A stretch of 64,000 nucleotides of DNA from Pseudomonas sp. PICF141 (GTDB taxonomy: Bacteria > Pseudomonadota > Gammaproteobacteria > Pseudomonadales > Pseudomonadaceae), in assembly GCF_002286815.1 (NCBI RefSeq), contig NZ_MUNM01000020.1, forward strand, positions 35,173 to 99,172, in the 5' to 3' direction. Below the pieces are notes generated by a model. It was given only the letters and a program-made list of their open reading frames with translations. It was not told the origin of the DNA and did no database searches. The position numbers and the translations under genes are program-made. Below, piece after piece: positions 23,701 to 29,998 of this stretch (position 1 is the stretch's first letter; every line of letters starts with the position of its first letter).

Positions 23701-24484
23701 GCGTGCCATCGAGCGCAATGAGCTGTTGTTGTACTACCAGCCTAAAATCAGTCTGGATGACCATCGAGTGGTCGGTGCTGAAGCGCTGATCCGCTGGCGT
23801 CATCCCACCTTTGGCGATGTCCCTCCCGAGCACTTCATTCCCCTCGCCGAAGAAAACGGCATGATCCTGCAAATCGGCGATTGGGTGCTGGAGACCGCCT
23901 GCCGACAGATGTACGAGTGGAGTCAGGTCTATGAGTGCCTGGGCCCACTCTCCGTCAATCTCGCGGGCGCGCAATTGCGCCAGCCGAACCTGCTTGGCCG
24001 GATCGAACAATTGCTCAAAGACAACCACCTCAATCCCGGCTTCCTGCAACTGGAAATCACTGAAAACTTCATCATGAGCCAGGCCGAAGAGGCGCTGGCG
24101 GTGCTGCATCAACTCAAACGCCTGGGTGTGCAACTGGCAATCGATGATTTCGGCACTGGCTATTCGTCCCTGAGCTACCTCAAACGCCTGCCGCTGGACA
24201 TCCTCAAGATCGACCAATCCTTCGTCCGCGGCCTGCCGGACGACCCACACGACGCGGCCATTGTTCGCGCAATCATCGCCTTGGGCCGCAGCATGCAATT
24301 CACCGTCATCGCCGAAGGTGTCGAAACCCAGGCGCAGCAGCAATTTCTCACCGCCGAAGGCTGCGAACAGATCCAGGGTTACATCGTCAGCGTGCCACTT
24401 CCCCCCGAGGAATTTGCTGCGACGTTTCTTCGTACAGCCATATTGGATTTTTCGGATAGCACAGCCGAGAAACCATCGCTATAA
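20738..24484 (+). CDS. rmcA: RmcA-type c-di-GMP protein: periplasmic SBP, 4 PAS, GGDEF, EAL
   Basis: Large inner-membrane protein that should make or break cyclic di-GMP in response to signals. 1248 residues: signal peptide (1-23), periplasmic solute-binding type 3 domain (about 30-255), one membrane segment (about 270-290), four PAS domains (about 305-800), GGDEF (intact GGDEF at about 887, with the inhibitory RxxD site RDID five residues upstream) and EAL (EALIRW about 1015, DDFGTGYSS about 1136). Architecture, length and position next to rpoD match P. aeruginosa RmcA (PA0575), a redox/phenazine-responsive protein controlling biofilm. Both catalytic motifs look intact. Ligand identity in this strain is unknown. 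Confidence 0.9.
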   Translation: MPRWPTVLFLLSLMTWTATAGALTLTDEERSWLTAHPELRLGVDASWPPFEFRDEHGRYQGLAADYINVIRQRLGTKLTPIEPVSWTEVLQQAKQGKLDILPGIMSTPERQTYLSFTRPYLDFPIVILAHVGGPQPRKLEDLYGLKIAVVENYAPHELLRTRHPDLNLVAMPNVSSALQALATDAVDAVVGDLASSVWSLRQLKLDGLYVSGETPYRYQLAMAVPPNNKLLVSILDKVLADMTPSEISAIQEHWVGNVLDHRTIWLDVLTYGLPGLLLLMIVLAVVIRINRRLSSEIARRVALEQELRSSEYHYRGLVESLSAIAWEARISDYTYSYVSPHAEELLGYPLSHWLIPGFWRNIIHPADLTRAQTFCDREVAAGRDHSVDYRVITADGRCLWVRDIVSLIEHAHEPVLRGLMIDISEAKRTEEALRLSEQKFASVFQQCPDILVIARLSDGCLLEVNEAFEEQIGLKAEDVVGQTATDLNIWGVPGVGPGLLQRLQAGSIRNLEMPFRRSNGQMFTGLISAEPFDLDTTPALVVVVRDISQLKETQQQLQTSEEKFAKAFHASPDGLLLSRQSDGLLLEVNEGFSRITGFNSAMSVDRSALDLGIWVNLNERKQMLELLHRDGFVRDFSCHIRRKDGQIRLCEVSSRPLPIGDEDCMLTIARDITERHLMQEKLQQAATVFESTAEGVLITDTQQHISAVNRAFTEITGYSESEALGHTPRLLASGLHDSAFYAAMWHQLTADGHWQGEISNRRKNGELYPSWLTINAVRNRDKFITHFVAVFADISSLKHAQAKLDYQAHHDPLTGLPNRTLFESRLLTALNSQQENGGQGAVLFLDLDRFKHINDSLGHPVGDLLLKGIAVRLKEQLRDIDTVARLGGDEFIILLPGLQQSSDADNIATKLLNCFSAPFQAGEHEFFISASIGTSLYPKDGCDVATLVKNADAAMYRSKAKGRNRVESYTRDLTAQASERVALEHELRRAIERNELLLYYQPKISLDDHRVVGAEALIRWRHPTFGDVPPEHFIPLAEENGMILQIGDWVLETACRQMYEWSQVYECLGPLSVNLAGAQLRQPNLLGRIEQLLKDNHLNPGFLQLEITENFIMSQAEEALAVLHQLKRLGVQLAIDDFGTGYSSLSYLKRLPLDILKIDQSFVRGLPDDPHDAAIVRAIIALGRSMQFTVIAEGVETQAQQQFLTAEGCEQIQGYIVSVPLPPEEFAATFLRTAILDFSDSTAEKPSL

Positions 24485-24485
24485 T
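24480..24485 (+). promoter_or_regulatory. -10 box of the tRNA-Ile2 promoter, overlapping the rmcA stop
   Basis: TATAAT ends 14 bases before the mature tRNA and contains the rmcA stop codon TAA. It is followed by the GC-rich discriminator CCGCGGCC, typical of stringently controlled stable-RNA promoters. No strong -35 is visible. Confidence 0.5.
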
Positions 24486-24499
24486 CCGCGGCCTACTGA

Positions 24500-24576
<77 letters not shown>

Positions 24577-24580
24577 AACA

Positions 24581-24608
24581 AAAAAGCCGCGTAAATACGC
24601 GGCTTTTT
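24581..24608 (+). terminator. Intrinsic terminator after tRNA-Ile2
   Basis: Arms AAAAAGCCGCGT / ACGCGGCTTTTT around the loop AAAT, five bases after the tRNA 3' end. Confidence 0.92.
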
Positions 24609-24992
24609 CGTGCCTGACGTGTAGGTTTGTTTTGCTGAAGGTGTCGCAATATCGGATGACGCCCGCAGACCTTGTAGGCAAACTCCGATAATTGCGTAAT
24701 GGGTGCGTTTAGGCGCTTTTCCGCCTTGTTGGGCTTTTCTTCAACGGGATACTCTCCGGACGTCGCTGCATATGCAGTGATCGGGTGTGGTAACCCGGCG
24801 GCTAAGCGCAACAGCGTCCCCAATCACGACTTCAGGCGTTTTCTACACCTGCAATCCTGTGTTATGGCGGCTGTGCGTGGGAGACCTTCGGGTCTGCCGG
24901 TTCCTTGGCTCCCGGTTTACCACCCTGCGTACAGCTGCCACCCATTCGTGTGGTAACGAATGCGGCAGCTCCTCGAGTTAAGGAGCGAAACA
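24609..24992 (+). promoter_or_regulatory. Long structured leader of the DUF3077-type gene
   Basis: 384 bases with no convincing gene. Two clear hairpins sit near the 3' end: AGACC-TTCG-GGTCT at 24882-24895 (a stable UUCG tetraloop) and a two-part stem AGCTGCC..CATTCG / CGAATG.GGCAGCT at 24933-24970, ending ten bases before the SD AAGGAG. I recall similar leaders in front of DUF3077/DUF6124-type genes in other Pseudomonas, which suggests a conserved cis-RNA. That recollection is not checked here. Confidence 0.45.
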
Positions 24993-25298
24993 ATGAGCAA
25001 AGCAATTCCGTCCGCATAAGAACTAAAAACCATCGGTTTCACGCCCTTCATCTATTGCTCGGATCAGCCACTGTTCCACGTCAGCGCTGGCGTCCCCATC
25101 CTCGACGCATTGACTCAGGCCTCCGATCTGCTGTTCCTCGCCAAATCATTTGCCGAGGACGCAGCCTACGCAAAAGACACCGACCGCCACGCCTGGGCCG
25201 CGCACTATCTGACGGCGATGAGCAAAGCGGTGATTGATGATGTGGTAAAGGTACTTACGCCGCGACCGGCTCGGACCAAAGACGAATCCGATGCTTAG
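24993..25298 (+). pseudogene. DUF3077-type small protein gene with nonsense codon 9
   Basis: A good SD (AAGGAGCG) and ATG open a frame MSKAIPSA, which stops at TAA (25017-25019) and continues in the same frame to 25298 as ELKTIGFTPFIYCSDQP...FHVSAGVPILDALTQAS...RHAWAAHYLTAMSKAVIDDV. The downstream part looks like the small Pseudomonas DUF3077 family (about 100 residues, function unknown). No ATG or GTG restarts the frame before residue 40; only a TTG at 25110 could. The gene is either dead, read through, or a sequencing artefact. Confidence 0.65.
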
Positions 25299-25310
25299 TC
25301 GGACCAATCA

Positions 25311-25335
25311 GAAAGCCACGCAATGCGTGGCTTTC
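25311..25335 (+). terminator. Hairpin terminator after the DUF3077-type gene
   Basis: Near-perfect inverted repeat GAAAGCCACGC-AAT-GCGTGGCTTTC twelve bases after the stop, ending in CTTTC. A plausible intrinsic terminator in either direction. Confidence 0.7.
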
Positions 25336-25525
25336 ACCTGAAAAAGATCAGTTCCCCGCCAACAAGAGCATCGAGATCACTCATGCAAAACCAGGTACAT
25401 CCGCCTATCGAGCCTTCAGCAAAAAACTTGCAAACCAATGCGGTTGTACCTAGTCTTGCCCGCAACACACCCGCCATGCCTATGGTTGCTTCGGCAGCTA
25501 AGCACAAATTGCGCGGGTTTTTTTT
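25336..25525 (+). ncRNA. Candidate structured RNA ahead of the abi gene (abiF-RNA-like)
   Basis: No open frame. Stem 1 pairs AGGTACATCCGC (25393-25404) with GCGGTTGTACCT (25440-25451), 11 of 12 positions. A second stem pairs CCCGC (25459-25463, or alternatively 25470-25474) with GCGGG (25513-25517), followed by eight T (25518-25525). The element thus ends like an intrinsically terminated small RNA 18 bases before an Abi_2/AbiF-type gene. Structured RNAs upstream of abiF genes have been described; membership in that family is my inference. Confidence 0.45.
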
Positions 25526-25543
25526 GCCTGGAGCTTTTAGGGC

Positions 25544-26197
25544 ATGAGAGTTTTCCATAAGCCCGTCATCGATATCACCGCACAGATCGAATTGCTCAAG
25601 CAGCGTGGGTTGCATATTCAGGATGACACACGGGCTCGCCACTTTTTACAGGCAGTGAGTTTCTTCCGCCTAACCCCCTACATGCGAACTTTCCAGCAAG
25701 CGGAGGACGAAGACCACCCCTTCCGCAAAGGCGCTGGGTTTCGTGACCTGACCACGCTTTATGATTTCGACCGCCACCTGCGCCTACTTGTCATGGATGC
25801 CATCGAACGCGTCGAGGTTGCAGTTCGCTCTCTGATCAGCAATCACATGGGACCGAATCATGGTGGGCACTGGTACATGGAGGCGCGGTTGTTTCAGCAC
25901 TCCTACGACCATGCTCGATTGCTGGAAACCATCCGTACCAAGCAAAATGCTGCTAGACGCGACTACGAAAAAGTTTACGACTTGCCCCATGCGCCCAGCG
26001 GCCACCTGGATACTTACTCCCAAACACTCAACGCTGGTATCGCCCGCACGGGCACCAGCCCTTCAAGCACTTCACCCGTCAACACAACCTCATACGTATC
26101 CGCCCCCCTACCCCACTGCTCCACAATGACCATGCGCTCTACCAGAACCCCTGCCAATCCAGTAATCGTATCGGCCAATGCCTCTACGATTTTTTGA
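25544..26197 (+). pseudogene. Abi_2/AbiF-type abortive infection protein, C-terminally truncated
   Basis: Residues 1 to about 147 read as the N-terminal half of an Abi_2 (AbiD/F) phage-defence protein: KPVIDITAQIELLKQRGL, ARHFLQAVSFFRLTPYM, LYDFDRHLRLLVMDAIERVE. A HEPN-type RNase motif R-x5-H is present as RSLISNH (Arg95-His101). After about residue 150 (near 25990) the frame runs antisense through the 3' end of the convergent M41-like gene and gives Ser/Thr/Pro-rich sequence unlike the family. None of the other frames continues the Abi fold. A deletion has probably fused the gene to its neighbour. Formally an intact 217-codon frame remains. Confidence 0.65.
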
Positions 26198-26658
26198 GTC
26201 CGCAACCACAAGCGATCATTAATCTCTGTCAGCTCAGCAATGACGCTGTCAGACGACGCTGGGTCCGTATCGGGGTAGGAGATATTTCGAAGCAAATACC
26301 GAAGCTCTCTTATTTTCGCGTAGTCCTGTTCCGCTCCAAACTCTCCTTTCAGGATGGCTGCCGCTTTCGACTTATCGACGCGTTTTTCGGGCGAATGCTT
26401 TGCAGGTAATGTCTGCGCCATGGAGCCGGCGAAGAGGACCATTATCCGAGCCTCCAAATGTTCCTTCATGCCGTCGATCGACGAAATTGACCGCGTCAAG
26501 GTAATGGAGGCCCCTCCATGGTGCGTTAGGCCCATGGTCACTTTCAGGGTCACATCACCCGTTTCAAAGCCCAGGGCTCGGGCGACTACGTAGTGCCCCA
26601 TTTCGTGATTCGCAATCTGCAGTGCATAGTCTCGCAGAGCCGCTGGCATGCTCTTCAT
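26014..26658 (-). CDS. Orphan M41 (FtsH)-like zinc peptidase domain protein
   Basis: 214-residue protein, SD GAGGGG seven bases before the ATG. NHEMGHYVVARALGF gives HExxH with His18, Glu19, His22. ARIMVLFAGSMAQTL resembles the FtsH helix ARIAVLLGGRAAEE, and GAEQDYAKIREL supplies the Asp (112) expected as third zinc ligand. There is no AAA+ domain, no membrane segment and no partner ATPase nearby, so this is a stand-alone protease domain. It is convergent with and overlaps the truncated abi gene. GC content is lower than in neighbouring core genes. Substrate unknown. Confidence 0.65.
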   Translation of the reverse strand: MKSMPAALRDYALQIANHEMGHYVVARALGFETGDVTLKVTMGLTHHGGASITLTRSISSIDGMKEHLEARIMVLFAGSMAQTLPAKHSPEKRVDKSKAAAILKGEFGAEQDYAKIRELRYLLRNISYPDTDPASSDSVIAELTEINDRLWLRTQKIVEALADTITGLAGVLVERMVIVEQWGRGADTYEVVLTGEVLEGLVPVRAIPALSVWE

Positions 26659-26795
26659 TTCGATCCCCTCGCTTCATAGCCCTTGGTTGCGCATTCGACT
26701 ACGAGTGACAATTTGTGTCCATCCAATTAACCCGCTGAGGGCATGGAGTGCCTGTAACATGCCTGCCCATTGCTCTATACCGCTGGAGATGCCCT

Positions 26796-27257
26796 TTGCC
26801 TGACACCCGCCCGCCCGTCCTTGACGAAATCGACCGCCAATTGATCGCGGCCTTGCAGATTAATGCCCGCGAAAGCGTGGCCATGCTCGCCCGTCAACTG
26901 GGCATCGCCCGCACCACCGTCACGTCGCGCCTGGCGCGGCTGGAAAAGGCCAAGGTGATCACCGGTTACGGTGTGCGCCTGGGACAGCGCGTGGTGGATG
27001 GCGGATTGCAGGCATACGTCGGGATCACGGTGCAACCACGGTCCGGCAAGGAAGTGTTGCGTCGTCTTAGCGCCATGGCGCAGGTGCAGCAGTTGTGTGC
27101 GGTGAGTGGCGAATTCGATTACGTGGCGTGGTTGCGCACCGATTCGCCGGAGCAGCTGGATCAGTTGCTGGATCAGATTGGCAGTGTGGATGGGGTGGAG
27201 AAGACGACGACTTCGATCATCTTGAGCAGCAAGATTGATCGGGGGCAGCCGGTTTGA
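26796..27257 (+). CDS. Lrp/AsnC family transcriptional regulator
   Basis: 153-residue regulator: an N-terminal winged helix-turn-helix (LDEIDRQLIAAL, VAMLARQLGIARTTVTSRL) and a C-terminal RAM/ACT-like ligand domain (QAYVGITVQPRSGKEVL, GEFDYVAWL). The chosen start is the TTG at 26796 with GGAG nine bases upstream (MPDTRPPVLDEID). A GTG at 26748 would add 16 residues unlike the family. It lies directly before davBA in the same direction, so it is a likely lysine-responsive regulator of that operon; this is inference from position. Confidence 0.9.
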   Translation: MPDTRPPVLDEIDRQLIAALQINARESVAMLARQLGIARTTVTSRLARLEKAKVITGYGVRLGQRVVDGGLQAYVGITVQPRSGKEVLRRLSAMAQVQQLCAVSGEFDYVAWLRTDSPEQLDQLLDQIGSVDGVEKTTTSIILSSKIDRGQPV

Positions 27258-27295
27258 GTTTCTGCCGGTAGGTCTTCGGTGTCTGGGTGGGCCTC

Positions 27296-27320
27296 TTCGC
27301 GGGCAAGCCTCGCTCCTACA
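27296..27320. repeat. Single REP unit before davB
   Basis: One copy of TTCGCGGGCAAGCCTCGCTC plus CTACA without an inverted mate, about 40 bases after the Lrp-type gene. Isolated units are less common here than inverted pairs. Confidence 0.85.
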
Positions 27321-27470
27321 GTATGTAGCGGTACGTCGTCATATTGATCAAGTTATTAGCAAAATGACGACACATTGCGTCTTATTAACGTGTTCTACGC
27401 TCTTTAGAATGGCTGCCATCTTTTCCTATACTCAGACGCGCAGTCAGCGTCAGCGCCAGCAAGGTCAGCC

Positions 27471-29153
27471 ATGAACAAGAACAATCGCCATCCTGCAGAC
27501 GGTAAAAAACCGGTCACGGTTTTCGGCCCGGACTTTCCTTTCGCTTTCGATAACTGGATCGAGCACCCGGCCGGGCTGGGCAGCATTCCTGCCCACAACC
27601 ACGGCGCCGAAGTGGCGATTGTCGGTGCAGGCATTGCAGGCCTGGTGGCCGCCTACGAATTGATGAAGCTGGGCCTCAAACCCGTCGTCTACGAAGCCTC
27701 GAAGATGGGCGGCCGTCTGCGTTCCCAGGCGTTCAACGGTGCTGAAGGCATCATCGCCGAACTCGGCGGTATGCGTTTCCCGGTATCGTCGACCGCGTTT
27801 TATCACTATGTCGACAAGCTCGGCCTTCAAACCAAACCCTTCCCGAACCCGCTGACGCCTGCGTCGGGCAGCACGGTAATCGATCTGGAAGGCAAAACTC
27901 ATTACGCACAGAAACTGGCGGATCTTCCTGCACTGTTCCAGGAAGTCGCTGACGCCTGGGCGGATGCCCTGGAAGCCGGCTCGCAGTTCTCTGATATCCA
28001 GCAAGCGATCCGTGACCGCGATGTGCCACGCCTCAAGGAGCTGTGGAACACCTTGGTGCCGTTGTGGGATGACCGCACCTTCTACGATTTCGTTGCCACC
28101 TCCGAAGCCTTCGCCAAGCTCTCGTTCCATCACCGCGAAGTATTCGGTCAGGTCGGTTTTGGTACGGGCGGTTGGGACTCGGACTTCCCTAACTCGATGC
28201 TGGAAATCTTCCGGGTGGTGATGACCAACTGCGACGATCATCAGCACTTGGTCGTCGGCGGTGTGGAACAAGTGCCGCTGGGTATCTGGCGCCATGTGCC
28301 GGAGCGTTGCGTGCATTGGCCTGAAGGCACCAGCCTCAGCTCATTGCACAGCGGCGCGCCACGTTCCGGCGTGAAGAAAATCGCCCATGCGCCGAACGGG
28401 CGTTTTAAGGTCACCGATAACTACGGCGACACACGCGAATACGCGGCCGTACTGACCACCTGCCAGAGCTGGCTGCTGACCACCCAGATCGAATGCGACG
28501 AAAGCCTGTTCTCGCAAAAGATGTGGATGGCCCTGGACCGCACCCGCTACATGCAATCGTCGAAGACATTCGTGATGGTCGATCGCCCATTCTGGAAGGA
28601 CAAGGACCCGGAAACCGGTCGCGACCTGATGAGCATGACCCTCACCGATCGCTTGACCCGCGGCACCTATCTGTTCGACAACGGCGACGATAAGCCAGGG
28701 GTGATTTGCCTGTCGTACTCGTGGATGAGCGACGCCCTGAAAATGCTCCCGCACCCGGTGGAAAAACGCGTGAAGCTGGCGCTGGATGCGTTGAAGAAGA
28801 TTTACCCGAAAGTTGATATCGCCGCGCGGATCATCGGCGATCCGATCACCGTGTCGTGGGAAGCCGACCCGCATTTCCTCGGCGCCTTCAAAGGCGCCCT
28901 GCCCGGTCATTACCGCTACAATCAGCGCATGTACGCGCACTTCATGCAGGACGACATGCCGCCCGAGCAACGGGGGATTTTCATCGCCGGCGATGACGTT
29001 TCGTGGACGCCGGCCTGGGTTGAAGGCGCGGTGCAGACGTCACTCAACGCGGTGTGGGGGATCATGAAACACTTCGGTGGTGAAACTCACGCCGAAAACC
29101 CGGGTCCAGGAGATGTGTTCAACGAGATCGGTCCGATCGCCCTGCCTGAGTAA
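27471..29153 (+). CDS. davB: L-lysine 2-monooxygenase
   Basis: FAD enzyme converting L-lysine to 5-aminopentanamide, first step of the delta-aminovalerate route. 560 residues: Rossmann motif VAIVGAGIAGLVAAYE (about 51-66), GGRLRSQAF, and a C-terminal FAD motif GIFIAGDDVSWTPAWVEGA. Cys254 (MTNCDD) is at the position of the plug-loop cysteine studied in the Pseudomonas sp. AIU 813 lysine oxidase/monooxygenase. It can be misnamed tryptophan 2-monooxygenase, a related fold. davA follows 12 bases later, which settles the role. Confidence 0.92.
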   Translation: MNKNNRHPADGKKPVTVFGPDFPFAFDNWIEHPAGLGSIPAHNHGAEVAIVGAGIAGLVAAYELMKLGLKPVVYEASKMGGRLRSQAFNGAEGIIAELGGMRFPVSSTAFYHYVDKLGLQTKPFPNPLTPASGSTVIDLEGKTHYAQKLADLPALFQEVADAWADALEAGSQFSDIQQAIRDRDVPRLKELWNTLVPLWDDRTFYDFVATSEAFAKLSFHHREVFGQVGFGTGGWDSDFPNSMLEIFRVVMTNCDDHQHLVVGGVEQVPLGIWRHVPERCVHWPEGTSLSSLHSGAPRSGVKKIAHAPNGRFKVTDNYGDTREYAAVLTTCQSWLLTTQIECDESLFSQKMWMALDRTRYMQSSKTFVMVDRPFWKDKDPETGRDLMSMTLTDRLTRGTYLFDNGDDKPGVICLSYSWMSDALKMLPHPVEKRVKLALDALKKIYPKVDIAARIIGDPITVSWEADPHFLGAFKGALPGHYRYNQRMYAHFMQDDMPPEQRGIFIAGDDVSWTPAWVEGAVQTSLNAVWGIMKHFGGETHAENPGPGDVFNEIGPIALPE

Positions 29154-29165
29154 GAGGAATCCGAA

Positions 29166-29960
29166 ATGCGCGTAGCCCTTTACCAATGTCCACCGCTGCC
29201 CCTGGATGTCGCAGGTAATCTGCAACGCCTGCATCAACTGGCGCTGGAGGCCAAGGGCGCAGACTTGCTGGTGCTGCCGGAGATGTTCCTGACCGGCTAC
29301 AACATTGGCATCGATGCGGTCAGGGTGCTGGCGGAAGTGCACAACGGTGAATCGGCGCAGCAAATCGCGCGCATTGCCAAAACGACGGGGATCGCCATCT
29401 TGTATGGCTACCCGGAGCGTACCGAAGACGGGAAGATATACAACGCCGTGCAGTTGATCGACGCCAATGGCGAGCGGCTGTGCAACTACCGCAAGACTCA
29501 TTTGTTCGGCGACCTCGACCACTCGATGTTCAGCCCCGGGCCGGATGAGTTTCCGCTGGTTGAACTCAATGGCTGGACGCTTGGCTTTTTGATCTGCTAC
29601 GACCTGGAGTTCCCGGAGAACGCCCGGCGCCTGGCGTTGGCCGGCGCCGAGCTGATTCTGGTGCCGACGGCGAACATGATTCCCTACGATTTCATTGCCG
29701 ACGTCACCGTCCGCGCACGGGCCTTCGAAAACCAGTGTTATGTGGCTTATGCCAACTACTGCGGGCAAGAAGGCGATATCCAGTATTGCGGCCAGAGCAG
29801 CATCGCCGCGCCAGATGGCAGCCGCATCGCCCAGGCCGGACTTGATGAAGCGCTGATTGTCGGCGAACTGGATCGTCAGCTGATGATCGATTCCCGCGCC
29901 GCCAATCGTTACTTCCACGATCGCCGTCCCCAGCTATACGGCGAGCTGAACAAGCACTAA
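29166..29960 (+). CDS. davA: 5-aminopentanamidase (delta-aminovaleramidase)
   Basis: Nitrilase-superfamily amidase hydrolysing 5-aminopentanamide to 5-aminovalerate and ammonia. 264 residues with the catalytic triad Glu39 (LLVLPEMFLTGYN), Lys110 (CNYRKTHLF) and Cys144 (GFLICYDLEFPE). It is translated just after davB (12-base gap), so the pair turns lysine into 5-aminovalerate. The later steps (davD, davT) are not in this window. Confidence 0.94.
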   Translation: MRVALYQCPPLPLDVAGNLQRLHQLALEAKGADLLVLPEMFLTGYNIGIDAVRVLAEVHNGESAQQIARIAKTTGIAILYGYPERTEDGKIYNAVQLIDANGERLCNYRKTHLFGDLDHSMFSPGPDEFPLVELNGWTLGFLICYDLEFPENARRLALAGAELILVPTANMIPYDFIADVTVRARAFENQCYVAYANYCGQEGDIQYCGQSSIAAPDGSRIAQAGLDEALIVGELDRQLMIDSRAANRYFHDRRPQLYGELNKH

Positions 29961-29998
29961 TCCGCTAGCATGAGCGCTTCCCTGTTCTGGAAGTGCTC

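Noticed and set aside
24699..24956. 85-codon plus frame in the DUF3077 leader
   Set aside because: No clear SD, the frame covers the two hairpins, and the residue make-up is unlike a protein; treated as leader.
27471..29153. Tryptophan 2-monooxygenase (auxin pathway)
   Set aside because: The neighbouring davA amidase and Cys254 fit lysine monooxygenase better.
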